Assembly: GCA_032164245.1 (NCBI GenBank)
Contig: JAVMKO010000001.1
Location: 64,896,892-64,960,891 of the forward strand
Reading direction: 5' to 3'
Origin: Sternotherus odoratus
Taxonomy: Eukaryota > Chordata > Testudines > Kinosternidae
Length of the DNA: 64,000 nt
Shown piece by piece: positions 37,548 through 48,712 of the stretch (the stretch's first letter is position 1; each line of letters starts with the position of its first letter). Below the pieces are notes generated by a model, which worked only from the letters and a program-made list of their open reading frames with translations, did no database searches and was not told where the DNA came from. The position numbers and the translations under genes are program-made.

Positions 37548-38399
37548 GTTAGGGGATTATACGATTTATCACTTGCTACGTGATGTGAAACTTTTTCAAG
37601 TTATGGAGTGTAAAAAATGTGTCTTGAATTGGTCAGTTTTGATATTGGTTAACAAGCCTAGGGTTAGATTCAATAAGAAATCAAACTGGGTTCTACCCTG
37701 CACAACTACTGCAGCATGAATATTCAGATAATCCATTCCACCTGGGTCCATTATTGGCAAAGGGACCTTTACAATCTGTGTTCTTCAAACACATTTTTCA
37801 GGAAATAATTGAGCTAACCCTGCTTTAGAGGTTCAGATCTGGGAATATAATTTAATTTTAAACCTTGACCTCCCTGCATTAGTACATGACAATAGAAGTG
37901 TCATGAGTATCTTTTTTCCCGCTGCTTGCTCTTCCATACACTTGCTTTTTTTCCTCATCAGTAGTAATGGATCTGTCTGTAGTCATTTCCCCTAACAATA
38001 CAACACTGAAAAGGCAATGGGGAGGAAATACCTTGGTAATATCAACAGAGCTGCTATCCAAACTTGTGTCTCTTTAGACTGGATTTACTATTGATGTATA
38101 GTCTTTGTGCAAATCTGCTGGTTGAAGCAGTCTGGCCTTTGTCTGGATTTACCCAGTTTCAACAAAAGATACGAACACCTTTCTCACTGACGGAGGGCAG
38201 AAGCATTGATTGTTGCTAATAGGAGTGGACACAGTCTGCTGATGGTTGGATTTTAAGCAGCTTCACTTAAATTACAATAAGTGAAGGTTATTTGTGATCC
38301 CAACATGTGAATTTTGACTTTTACCCATTAGAAATAATTTTCAAATAGGCTCAAATAACCTCACAATGTAAAATAATGTCATTATTATAATTTATTGTA
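37548..38399. other. No recognised feature
   Basis: The open frame beginning inside the candidate exon continues to 37719 without any recognised motif. The rest shows no coding or transposon signal. Confidence 0.45.
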
Positions 38400-38660
38400 G
38401 TAATCCAGACTCCAACCAATGTGTTAGGCATTGCACAAATACATATAGTCACAAACCACTAATGGCCCGCAGAGCTTACAATTGGAATGAACAAGTGAGG
38501 GAGTAAATATTCTTATCCCCATTTTACAGATGGGGAACTAAAACACACCAACATAAAGTGACTTGCTCCAGATCACAAAGGAAGTATGTAGCAGAGACAA
38601 GAATGGAACCCAAACCTCCTGAAGTCCCTGTCTATTGCCCTGACAGCAAGACCAACCTTC
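38400..38660 (-). mobile_element. MIR SINE
   Basis: On the plus strand TTATCCCCATTTTACAGATG, then GTGACTTGCTCCAGATCACA and TAGCAGAGACAAGAATGGAA, the antisense order of the MIR core. The part before 38500 (GGCATTGCACAAATACATAT ... GAGCTTACAATTGGAATGAA) matches the extended turtle version of this repeat. Confidence 0.75.
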
Positions 38661-38724
38661 CTCCCTGAACACAACTTCCTGGGATATGTCTCATGACTAG
38701 AATATTGGTATAGAGGGGTATAGC

Positions 38725-39345
38725 CTGTTCAGGAAGAAAAAAAAATAAGGAGGTTTTGCATTTGCATCAAGAATATATACACTTGTTCTGAGATCCAGAA
38801 GGAGTTGAGAGGCAGCCTAGTTGAAAGCCTCTGGATAAAGGTAAAATGGGAGGGGAGGGGGGAAACAGGGATGATGTCATGGTACGATCTATTATAGACT
38901 ACAGGATCAGGAAGAGGAGGTGGATGAGGTATTTCTGGAATAAATAACAAAAATATCCAAAACAGAAGACCTGATAATAATGGGGCACTTTAACTACCCA
39001 GGCATCTACTGGAAAAGAAATACAGCAAAACACAAAATTGCTGTTAAATTTTTGGACTGTATTGAGGACAATGTTTTGTTTCAAAAAACGGAGCAAGTAA
39101 CAAGGGGAAAACCCATTTTTGACTTTATGCTGACCAACAGGGAGGAGGTAGTTGAGAATCTGAAGGTAGAAGGCAATTTGGATGAAAGTGATCATGAAAT
39201 GATTCTAAGGAAAGGACATAGTGAGAATAGCAGGATAAGGATAATGGACTTCAAAAAAGCAGACTTTAATAAACTCATAGACCTAGCAGGTAATGTACCA
39301 CAGGGAGAAAATCTAAGGGGAAAAGGAGTTCAGGAGAAGTAACAG
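38725..39345 (+). mobile_element. CR1 LINE endonuclease fragment
   Basis: Internal piece of CR1 ORF2 in plus orientation. The open frame 38980-39342 reads [11 protein letters not shown] (usually GDFN-PDICW, so the catalytic Asp is changed to His), then [26 protein letters not shown] (S-D-H retained) and [18 protein letters not shown]. Upstream, 38760-38940 is the preceding endonuclease region with a frameshift. Both ends of the element are missing. Confidence 0.8.
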
Positions 39346-39549
39346 TTTTTCAATGAGACAGTATTCAAAGAACAGCTAAAAGCTCTCCTGATGTGAAGGA
39401 AAGATAGGAAGAAAAGTAAGAAGACAGTATAGCTCTATCGAGCTCTTTATTGACCTGAAAATCGAAAGCCTGTGCTGGGCTATAGGGACTGCATGCACTG
39501 CCCAGGTGTCAAAAACAGGTCCTGGCTCATGTGCCACTGGATCCCTTGT
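39346..39549. other. Transition between CR1 fragment and Myb/SANT pseudogene
   Basis: Contains a GAGCTCTATCGAGCTC-like palindromic word near 39430-39445. No gene recognised. Confidence 0.35.
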
Positions 39550-39908
39550 CACCTCTCCCTCATAATACTCCTCGCTGTTGATGATGGGGACCGGTGGGCT
39601 CTTGGGGATGGTGGTGGTGTGTCTACCAAGGATCGCATGCGCTCTTTGTAAAAGTGGCAGGGTCTCTGGCTTTGCATCAAAGTGACTGTTACCCTCTCAT
39701 GAATTCTGCTACACCTGCCGCGGGTCCCTGGCTTTCACGTGGGGCACTCTTCCCCGTCCCTCTTGTAGCTCTTCTTTACCATGCCCCAAGCGATCTGCTC
39801 ACAGATGCTGACATTTCTACAGCTAGATCAGAGATGTGTCTGCACAGCCTCTCCTCCCCACAGACCCAGAAGAGTCAACACCTCCTGAGTAGTCCAGGCA
39901 GGAGCACC
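39550..39908 (-). pseudogene. Myb/SANT-like DNA-binding domain pseudogene (Harbinger type)
   Basis: On the minus strand, from 39908, the frame reads GAPAWTTQEVLTLLGLWGGE and AVQTHL, the first helices of the Myb/SANT-like domain carried by the second protein of Harbinger transposons and their many reptile copies. After in-frame stops it continues CRNVSICEQIAWGMVKKSYK, then, after a frame change, RPCHFYKERMRSLVDTPPPS, and stops at 39550. The tryptophans of the first helix and the C-H/R-F-Y-K-E motif are preserved. Two in-frame stops and a frameshift show it is dead. The protein normally binds transposon ends and imports the transposase into the nucleus. Confidence 0.72.
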
Positions 39909-40317
39909 TCTGTAGTGTGTAGCTGGTATGTTCATCTGGGCATTGCTAGGCATGCTTTCCAATCCAGGCAACCAGGAAATATAATTTCAAAAATGTGCAG
40001 GGCTTTAAAAGGTAGGGGTGTGTAACTATGTACCTGGCCCTTGGGCAGCAGAGTTCAAAACAGTGACCAGAGTGGTCAAGTTGAGGCATTGTGGGACATC
40101 TGCTAGAGACCACTAAAGTCAATGTAAGTAACGTCGTGTCTATGATGACACTGCATCTCAACCTGAATGCTATGCCTGTCATGGACGTAGAGTTATTAAG
40201 TCAACGTAGTGGGTGAGGTACGTCAGTGGGAGCAAAAATTAAATATAGACACCTACAGAGTTATGTCAACATAAGCTGCCTTGATCCAACCTCACTCAGT
40301 AGCCCAGGCCTCACTTA
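39909..40317. other. Probable remainder of the Harbinger-like element
   Basis: No further coding motif recognised. Words such as AAGTCAACGTAGTGGGTGAG and ACCTACAGAGTTATGTCAAC are typical of reptile Harbinger-type non-coding ends, so this may be the remainder of the same insertion. Confidence 0.35.
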
Positions 40318-40589
40318 GGGCTGGTCTTCACTACCCGCCGGATCGGCGGGTAGCGATCGATCTTTTGGCGATCGATTTCTCACGTCTTGTGAAGACGCGA
40401 GAAATAGATCACCTGTGGCGCCCCCATCGACTCTGGAACTCCAGCTTGCCGGGGGAGCGTGCCGCCGACTGCTGCCGCCGTGAGGACGGCAGGTAAGTCA
40501 GGTGCAGATACGCAAACTTCAGCTACCTGATTCACGTAGCTGAAGTTGGGTATCTGCCATCGATCCCCCCCGGTAGTGAGGACCAGCCC
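40318..40589 (+). mobile_element. MITE with GGGCTGGTC termini
   Basis: A 272-bp element with terminal inverted repeats GGGCTGGTCTTCACTACC (left) and, read on the other strand, GGGCTGGTCCTCACTACC (right). Inside are a second hairpin (ACTTCAGCTACCTGATTCAC against GTAGCTGAAGT) and GATCGATC-rich palindromes. The interior is CpG-rich compared with the neighbourhood, which suggests a fairly young copy. The superfamily is uncertain. Confidence 0.75.
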
Positions 40590-40697
40590 ATATACTGGTA
40601 TAAATCAGGAGCAATTCCACTGAAGCCACACCCATATAAGACTGATGTGAATGAGGAGGGTGTCTGGCCTTTACTGAATGTAGTGACCGGAAGACAT

Positions 40698-41174
40698 TGT
40701 GACGGGCAACCACTAGGAGGTGTAGTTACACTTCTGAGTCAACCCCAGGAAAGTGCATAATGATGGTATCATCAGCTATGAGAATGACCTTGCTGCTATC
40801 TGTGTGTTTGGGAACGGAACTGTTCCCAGCTGTGTGAGTGTTTACCCCGTCTGTGTGAGAACGAATGCGTGGGAAACCAAATCGGGAAACTGAGGCAGGA
40901 CAGCGTGTAACCAATCAGCTTGTTGCTTGCAAATGAGATATGAGTATGTATGAGATGCAAATGTGTGAGTGTACTTAAACCCACACCTGTATTTTGCTGT
41001 GGGCTCTTCCGACCTAGCAATGGCTCTGGAGTGCTAGGTACCCCTTCTGCGGTCGCGTTGATAGACTTGAGCCCCTCAACGCCTATTCGAGGGACCGAGG
41101 CCTTCCAATAAACTCATCTACTTTCTACAACCACGTGTGTATGCCTTGTCTCGCAAAATCAAAAGTACCTCACA
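40698..41174 (+). mobile_element. Solo LTR of an endogenous retrovirus-like element
   Basis: 477 bp with ends TGTGA...TCACA. A consensus poly(A) signal AATAAA lies at about 41107. The preceding region (40950-41000) holds an octamer ATGCAAAT and a TATA-like GTACTTAAACC, as in a U3 promoter. Four-base flanks ACAT and ACAC agree at three positions, a possible worn target duplication. No internal viral genes adjoin it, so it is a solo LTR, presumably left by LTR-LTR recombination. Confidence 0.6.
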
Positions 41175-42407
41175 ACACTGAACTTTGCCTAAAATAAAGC
41201 TTTTTAGAGTGAGCTCTGCAGTGTTTGAGAAAATGATAATGAAGAGGGTTTTAAGAAAAATGTGCTAACATTATTTTTTAAATTAATATTGATTGGTATT
41301 AATTCAGAGAAACTACTAAATTGATGGGCTCAGTGGGTTACAAATCAAGTGTGTTACTGCTTTGGTGCATCACGTATCTTACTGCTGTGTTACTTTACTA
41401 TGTTGTATTATACAGCTCAGGAATAATGTATGCAGTCATCAGAGGAATGCACCAGACAAGGGCATTGTCAGAACATGCACAGATTTGAACCTAGCTCCTG
41501 AGCGTGACTTCAGAACATTCTTCTTTGCTGCTGTACCTAATTAGAGGTGTGGTGTGGCTGGGGGCTGGATAAAAGTGCTGATGTGCACATTGCCAAAATT
41601 ATGTGATGAAACCAAAACACTCAGCCATCTTTCCAAAAGATTGAGCATTATGAGTCTTGGCAAAATCCTGAAGTTTAGTGAGTCCTGTTTCCATTGGGAT
41701 GTGTACAGAAGCCTTTCATTTCACATATGCAGAAAGTATTAAAACTACATCGCTTTAAAAAAATAGTTCATGAAATGGGTGAAATGGAATATTTCATTGC
41801 ATAATACCTACGTGTGGCTATGGATTAATATTTAAGGCAGTGGCAAGGAATAACCACATAGGACCTTACACACACACTTGTCTCTCTCACCAACAGAAGT
41901 TGGTCCAATAAAAGATATTACCTCATCCACTTTGTCTCTAATATCCTGTGATGAATATGGCTACAACTATGCTGCAAAAAATATTTTGCATGTCTCCTAC
42001 TCTTTAAGTTGTTACTGCTATTACAGTGTTGGTGAAGAATTAAACATTTGTCACTATAGATGTGGAGTCTATATGCGTTCATGAAAGACATTTTTATTAC
42101 TTTCAAACAAATGAAAAAGTGAGACCCTGTTGGATTTATTGCTATATAATGTCAAAACTGTACTTCATATTGCTGTTAATCTGCAAAGACAATACTGGCA
42201 TACTATTGAAAGAGGTTCTGGATGGATTCAGTTGATGGATAGCTAATGTTTGGATGTCTTTGAATGCGATGGCCCAGCAATACTGTTTTACAGCGACATA
42301 CAAATTTAATCCAAAACAACAAAACAAAAGTATATGAAACATAATTCAGCACTACCCGCAACACTGCAATAATCCCCAAACACTTTGCTAATTAGTGAAT
42401 GGAACTA
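41175..42407. other. No recognised gene; one dispersed turtle repeat
   Basis: Around 41875-41990 the words ACCAACAGAAGTTGGTCCAA, TAAAAGATATTACCTCATCC and TGGCTACAACTATGCTGCAA match a very common dispersed repeat of turtle and crocodilian genomes whose class I cannot assign. The rest shows no signal. Confidence 0.45.
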
Positions 42408-42566
42408 CAGTGAAACCTCGATTTAACGGACTAATTGGGGCGAGGGGGTGTCCGTTAAAGCCAAAAGTCCGTTATTTAATAATTTTTAAAAATCATTAAA
42501 TAACAGGACTTTTGGCTTTAACGGACACCCCCTCACCCGAATTAGTCCCTTATATAGAGGTTTTAG
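42408..42566. repeat. Perfectly placed inverted duplication of the MITE end
   Basis: The arm at 42408-42486 (AACCTCGATTTAACGGACTA ... GTCCGTTATTTAAT) is repeated in inverse orientation at about 42490-42566, separated by only a few A/T bases. It forms a long near-perfect hairpin that on its own looks like a complete mini-element. Confidence 0.85.
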
Positions 42567-42569
42567 GAG

Positions 42570-43650
42570 CTGTCAACCCCCCCCCCCACCTGTCAACCCC
42601 CCCGCCCGGCTCCCCGCAGCGGGGAGCCCGGCGGGAGCTGTCAACTCGCCCAGCTCCCCGCAGCGGGGAGCCCGGCGGGAACTTTCAGCCCGCCCGCCCA
42701 GCTCACTGTCAACCCCCCGCCTGGGTCCCCGCAGCGGGGAGCCCGGCGGGAGCTGTCAACCCCCCCCCCCGGCTCCCCGCTGCGGGGAGCCGGGGGGGTT
42801 TGACAGCTCCCGCCCGGCTCTCCGCTGCGGGGAGCCGGGCAGGAGCTGTCAACCCGGCCCGGCTCCCCTCTGCGGGGAGCCGGGCGGGAGTTGTCAGCCC
42901 GCCCGCCCGGCTCCCCTCTGCGGGGAGCCGGGCAGCCGGGTTGACAGCTCCTGCCTGGCTCAAAACCCCCCGTCCGTCTGTCTCCCCGCTGCGAGGAGCT
43001 GGGCGGGGGGGTTGACAGCTCCCGCTTGGCTCCCCCCAGCGGGAAGCCCGGCGGGAGCTGTCAAACCCCCCGCCCAGCTTCCCGCTGCGGGGAGCTGTCA
43101 AACCCCCCGCCCGGCTTCCCGCTGCGGGGAGCCGGGCGGGAGCTCTCAAACGCCCCCCCCCCCCGGCCGGTTCCCCGCTGCGGGGAGCCGAGCGGAGGCT
43201 CTCAAACGCCCCCCCCCGCCCGGCTCCCCGTTGCGGGGAGCCGGGCGGGGGGGTTGACAGCTCCCGCTCTGCTCCCCCCAGCGGGGAGCCGGGCGGGAGC
43301 TCTCAAACGCCCCCCCCCCCGCCCGGCTCCCTGCTGCGGGGAGCCGAGTGGGGGCTCTCAAACCCCCCGCCCGGCTTCCCGCTGCGGGGAGCCGAGCGGA
43401 GGCTCTCAAACGCCCCCCCGCCCGGCTCCCCGTTGCGGGGAGCCGGGCGGGGGGGTTGACAGCTCCCGCTCTGCTCCCCCCAGTGGGGAGCCGGGCGGGA
43501 GCTGTCAGCCCCCCCCCCCCCGCCCGGCTCCCGGTTGCAGGGAGCCGGGCAGGGGGGCGGGGGGGTTGACAGCTCCCGCAGGGGTCCCTGCTGCGGGGAG
43601 CCGGGCGGGAGCTGTCAACCCAGCCGGCTCCCTGGGGCGGGAGCCGGCAG
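42570..43650. repeat. GC-rich minisatellite (MITE core)
   Basis: About 20 imperfect units rich in CpG. Each unit is itself palindromic (CTCCCCGCTGCGGGGAG). Runs of C up to 12 occur. Open frames of 146-242 codons on both strands are translations of this repeat and not genes. Confidence 0.88.
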
Positions 43651-43743
43651 CCCCCAATAACGGATTTCGGATGCATCGGAAATTTTGTCCGTTGCATCCG
43701 AAGTCCGTTAAATCGGGGTCCGTTAAATCGAGGGTTTACTGTA

Positions 43744-46404
43744 TTTGGAAATGACAGCGTTAAAGATGTGAAATAGTCAACTGCATAATACAACCATGTT
43801 TACTAACTATTTCAGTGCAGAGTCTCAGCTGGGACTTAAGATGCAGCTGGAATTGCTTCATTAATTTTTCAGCAATTTTCAGTTCTCTAAAAACTGTCGC
43901 CTTTAGAGTGTAACAGCACCTTGTCAACAGCCGAAGCATGAGTTTAGGGAGAATGCTATATTTCAACCCCTGGCTTAAAAAAAAGTGTGAATGTTCAGTT
44001 CCTATACATGATCAGTCTAGTATTAAATCTTTAATTATCATACAGTGGTTGACAATTAATATTTACACAAATTCCTTTTGCAGGTAATTTACCATTGGGG
44101 AATGCACATGCTTAAGTAAGCTTTAATTCTTTAGGCTGGGATTTTGTGATCAGTATTAAAAAAAGACATCCAGCCAGATAGTGAACATTAAGCACAGACC
44201 TGCAGTAGGCAGTGTGGAACCATATTGCCCCCTGGCAGCACTCCAGGTGGAACTGCATCTGAGGAAACTAAACGCCACCTCATATGGAAGTTGCACCATC
44301 CTTTTGAATAGTGTAGTTGATAAAATATAACAGTGTTTACAAACATAGGGACACAAACTCTTGTTGATCCCTTCTCACAGCCTCCATTTCCATTCATTGA
44401 GTTTGAAGGTATAGGTCGAAGATACCAGGTAACTTACATGTGGAACAATAACAGATGAGTGTTAGAAATATATGACCTAATTGTGCCCCCAAGATCTGAG
44501 TGTACTAATGATGGTAATGGGCAATTTAAATTAAATTTGTTTAAATGCACTTACAGTATTGCCAACTCCAATCACTCAAATCTCATGAGTCCGGCTCTCA
44601 AAAACAATGAGAATAGCTTAAAGATCATGAGATTTTAAAATAATCCATTTAGGGAGCTTTTTTCCTTTCCCCTTCCTTTTTTTTAAGTCTTTAGATCATA
44701 CTCATGTCACATTTTTAAGCATTTTTTTCCTGCAGCCATGAGAGCTAGAAACTTATTTTTTTAAAATGAAAGTTGCATTTCTCACATAATCACTTGTCTC
44801 CAGCAACTAAAACTTTAAGAAATAAACCAAGTATTGTGATATTTGTGATAAAAATCATGAGAATTAGCAACACTGTGTAACTTTAAAAAAAAAACTTACC
44901 AAAATAAAACCAAGCTTTAAAATGTATCTATATGCAGTGCCATGGCTTATCTTAAAATACTTTTAGTGCTTCTAGTTGTAGATTCTGAGAATGCTGATAT
45001 GTGTGAGAATTTTTCCCTTCTACTTATGGATAAAAATGTTTCAAGAGACCATTTCATGCACCTCACAAATCCTGTAATATATAATGAAAATACTTTTCTC
45101 TGTGTATCTTACTGGTGCTAAAATGCTATGACCAAACTAGAGGAAAACTTTGATCCTATGTTTTTGTAACCTTTTTGAATGAGACAATACAAAGTAAATA
45201 ATTTTTACAGAGGAAAATTAAATTAGAGGAAAATTAAAATATAAACACATTACTACTAAGCCAAAATTCATGGTGAGAATCAAAGCTTGTGCAGAATAGT
45301 GAATACACAGACCTTTTTAATCACCTTATTGTCATAAGGGATACATTCCATAAGATCTGTGATCAAAGCTTTGTGCCAGACTGTCTTTATGTGTGTTTAG
45401 CATAATCTAGGATTAAGAATGTTCTTTAAAGAAAGACAAAGTTGCTTTTTGAGATATCATTAGATCTTTGTAATCATATGTTAATATCATTGCATACACT
45501 AAAGAAAAGAAAATATCAGCTATTGAACTCTTTCTGGAAGACTAAATAATTTTTATTAGAATACAAAACAGTAAATTTGGTTAGCTTATTTAAAGAGTTA
45601 GAAGTGCTGACTCAGTTAAAAAAAATATTCACACAAATTTTCTCTTCTGCACTGTTGTTTCTTTTCGGGTTCATGTGTGTGTGGATAGATGAGTGTCAGT
45701 TTTTTTGGGAGCTAATGATTTGTCCATTAAGAGGATTCAATTTTTGTGGGCCAAGGACTTTTCATCCTATTTATCTCTTGGATGTATCTATGTTTTTGAG
45801 CTCAAATCCTCAGCGGCCATATCAGAAGTCAGCTCATCTACACTAGAACAACATTAAAATATGTGGGCCTGTTTCTTGATTCTCGCCTGTTTTACAGTGG
45901 AGTAACTCCACTGATTTCCATAGGGTTACTCTTAACTCTCATTCCATAGACTTTGAATCAAGCCTTCAGGGAAGAACTTCCATTGATTTTAGTGGGCTGT
46001 GCATAATGCCCCTAGGGTCTAATCCACAGTACAAAATAACTCCTGGGACGTGCTGGGAGCTGAAGCATTCAGCTCTGCTCTGGAAGTGATCAGCACCTTG
46101 TATGAATGTGCCATTATCCTGATGTAAATATAATCAGATTCGCCTCATTTTCTATCTCTGTGAGGGGAGTGGAGGTGGGATGGAGGAAGTGAACAATTGG
46201 AAAATGTAGGTCTTTCCATACTTTAACACAGTGCAAATGGCAAAGTATGCTGTTCTCTATGACAGAATGTTATACACCAATCTGCCTCTGAGCATTTGTT
46301 TCCACATTTTCTTCTTCCAGCTACGGTCAGTGTTTCAAACCAAATAACCACATGGCCTGTATCTAGTGAATTATTCGATAGATATAAAGTTATGTAGAAA
46401 GGAT
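43744..46404. other. No recognised gene
   Basis: AT-rich unique-looking sequence. Near 45900-46000 are words such as CCACTGATTTCCATAGGG and TTCCATTGATTTTAGTGG, belonging to a degenerate dispersed repeat. No exon recognised. Confidence 0.5.
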
Positions 46405-48480
46405 GTAGATCATAGAATTGTCAGTCTGGAAGGGACAGTCAGAGGTCATCTAGCCTGGCCCCCAGGCTGAGGCAAGACCACATAAACCTTAGATCATCCC
46501 TGCCAGGTGTAACCTGTTCCAAAAAACCTCCAGTGACAGGGATTCCACAGGGAAGCCTAGTCCAGTGCTTAAATATCCATATAGTTTAAAAGTTTTCTAA
46601 TATCTAACCTAAATCTCCTTTGCTGCAGATTAAGTCAACTACTGCTTCTCCTACCTTGTGGGCATAGAGAACAATTGATCATCTTCTTCTTTGTAACATA
46701 TTTGAAAACTGTTATCGGGTCCCTTCTCAGTCTTCTGTGCTTAAGACTAAACATGCCCAGTTTGTTTAATCATTCCCTTTTATATCCCCTCTCTCCAGTT
46801 TGTCCACATTTTTCCTACAGAGTGGCACCCAGAACGGACAAAGTACACCGATTGAGACCTCACCAAGGCTGAGTAATAGGACAGTTTTCTCCCATGTCTT
46901 ACATACATGTGAGTTCGTCCATCAAAGTCGATGAGGACCACCCAATGTCATCAGTTTGTTTGGGAGTGGGTTCTAAGATAGCTGATTAGTCCAATCCGAG
47001 CCCGGAATTGATGGTTGCAATGGGGACATGGAAGATCAGGCTGCCGACCGAGGGCAGAGAAGATACCAGCCCTGGACTTGCGAAGAAGACACTTCTCTAC
47101 AGCATCACTCAGTCTCTTTTGTTCATAGACTGTTGCACCATCATGAACTCGTCTGCGCCAGGCGAAGCGATCATTAGCGATGCTCTCCCAATTTTCAGGA
47201 TCTATGTTACAGTTCTTAAGGGAGGCCTTGAGGGTGTCTTCGAATCTCTTCTTTTGACCTCCAAGAGATCGCTTGCCGTGTTGTAGTTCGCAATAGAACA
47301 TCTTCTTGGGCAATCGTTCATCGGGCATTCGTACAACATGCCAAGCCCATCTGAGTTGTGCCTTGCAAAGCAGGGTGTGGATGCTTGTCATATCAGCCTG
47401 TAAAAGGACGTCGGTGTCTGGAATTTTATCCTGCCATCTTATCTTCAGTAGTTTCCGCAGACAGCTCAGTTGGAAGTGGTTCAGCTTTTTCGTATGACGA
47501 CTGTAGACAGTCCAGGTCTCACAAGCATAGAGGAGAGTGGGCAGGACGACCGCCGAATAGACTTTTAGTTTGGTTTCAATCTTACATACAACAACTCCTG
47601 TTAATAAACTCTGGAGTGACATTAGGCACTTTTTCACAACCAAAACACATTGCTGACTCATTCAATTTGGGACCGTCTATAGCCCCAAGATCTTTTTCAA
47701 CAGTACTACCACCTGGCCAGTTATTCCCCATTTTGTAGTTGTGCATTTGATTTTTTTTTCTTCCTAAGTGAAGTATTTTGCATTTTTCTTTATTAAATTT
47801 CATCATGTTGATTTCAGACCAATTCTTCAATTTATTAAGATCATTTTGAATTATAATCTTGTCCTACAAAGTACTAGCAACTCTTCCCAGTTTGGTGTCA
47901 TCTGCAAATGTTATACACCTACTCTCTTCTCCGTTATCCAAGTCATTAATGAAAATACTGAATAGTACTAAAAGTATTCGACCCACAACAGACCCCTGTG
48001 GGATCCAACTAGGTATGTCCCCCCAGTTTAACAGTGAACCATCAATAACTACTCTGAATATTGTCTTTCAACCAGTTTTTCACTCACTTTATATTAATTT
48101 AATCTATATAATTAATAGATTTATATAATAATAACAAAGATAATTAATTTAATCTAACCCACATTTCCCTAGTTTAAGAGACTATTATATGAGACTTTGT
48201 CAAAAGCTTTACTAAAATCGAGATCTATCACATTTACAGCTTCCCCATTTGAAAGGCCAGTAGCCCTATTAAAGAAGGAAATTAGGTTGATTTGGTATAA
48301 CTCGTTCTTGGCAAATCCATGTTGGCTATTTTTTATAACCCTATTATCCTCTTGGTGCTTACAATTGTTGCAGCATCTTTCCATGTACCAAAGTCAGTTT
48401 GATTCAGAGCTCAAATTAGAGAGGGGTTTATGAGGACCAGGTCCTCTTACTTAGGAGATACCTAATTTCTCTCCTTTTCA
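46405..48480 (-). mobile_element. CR1 LINE (older subfamily), split by another LINE
   Basis: The minus-strand CR1 3' end begins near 46409 (ATCATAGAATTGTCAGTCTG on the plus strand), with the 3' coding tail to 46907. It resumes at 47580 and continues to about 48480 through the RT. Translated pieces include NWSEINMMKFNKEKCKILHL (47770-47830), a HGFAKNELYQINLISFFNRA segment and VNVIDLDFSKAFDKVSYNSL (48170-48380), which contains the first catalytic Asp. The interval 46908-47579 is a foreign insertion flanked by an 11-bp direct repeat. A further CR1 piece at 50540-50960 may be the 5' continuation of the same copy. Confidence 0.85.
46908..47579 (-). mobile_element. 5'-truncated LINE inserted in the CR1, with 11-bp target duplication
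   Basis: The 11-bp word TCTTACATACA occurs at 46897-46907 and again at 47580-47590, exactly bounding a 672-bp insertion. The insert encodes the C-terminal end of a non-LTR retrotransposon ORF2 on the minus strand. It starts KIETKLKVYSAVVLPTLLYA then CETWT, continues LRKLLKIRWQDKIPDTDVL and LRWAWHVVRMPDERLPKKMF, then QKKRFEDTLKASLKNCNID, and ends in a zinc-finger-like CPHCNHQFRARIGLISYLRT with H, stopping at 46951. The clade (L2, RTE or related) is not decided. The frame is intact from the insert start to the stop, so it is fairly young. Confidence 0.85.
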
Positions 48481-48712
48481 AAGGCACTGGGAGACACAGT
48501 GTTTTGGCTCCTTTACTTTTCCCAGTGTTCCCTGCAAACTACACACCAGAACAGGGAGCATTTGCAAACTGCCTGCCCAGCTTGAGAACAAGCCCACAGG
48601 GCCAGCCAGGGCATGAGAGCATATGTAAACTGTACATATAGCCAGAAGAAAGCCAGCCAGCACAAGGGCATTTCAGCACATTCAAATCCTGCTAGAGCTT
48701 GCACAACGATTA
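48481..48712. other. No recognised feature
   Basis: Short stretch between the CR1 and the next MITE. No motif recognised. Confidence 0.4.

Larger units (their letters stand above)
42408..43741 (-). mobile_element. Tigger-like MITE, 1.33 kb, with GC-rich tandem core and duplicated end
   Basis: Same family as 10631-11156 but in the opposite orientation. The left end is CAGTGAAACCTCGATTTAAC (42408) and the right end reads, on the other strand, CAGTAAACCCTCGATTTAAC (43741). TA flanks both ends (42406-42407 and 43742-43743). The first 80 bp are immediately followed by their inverted copy (to about 42566), so the left side is a complete palindrome. The core (about 42570-43650) is a minisatellite of roughly 45-55 bp units combining CCCGCTGCGGGGAGCCGGGC and GGGAGCTGTCAA. 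The inner right arm carries another hairpin, GGATGCATCGGAAATTTTGT with TCCGTTGCATCC. No transposase. Confidence 0.85.

Noticed and set aside
42570..43650. CRISPR-like pattern of regularly spaced palindromic repeats
   Set aside because: The units are contiguous tandem repeats without unique spacers, in a vertebrate genome, inside a transposon.
42512..43793. Open frames of 146-242 codons on both strands
   Set aside because: They are Pro/Gly/Ala/Arg/Ser repeats read from the GC-rich minisatellite, present in several frames and both strands at once, and they run into the MITE termini.
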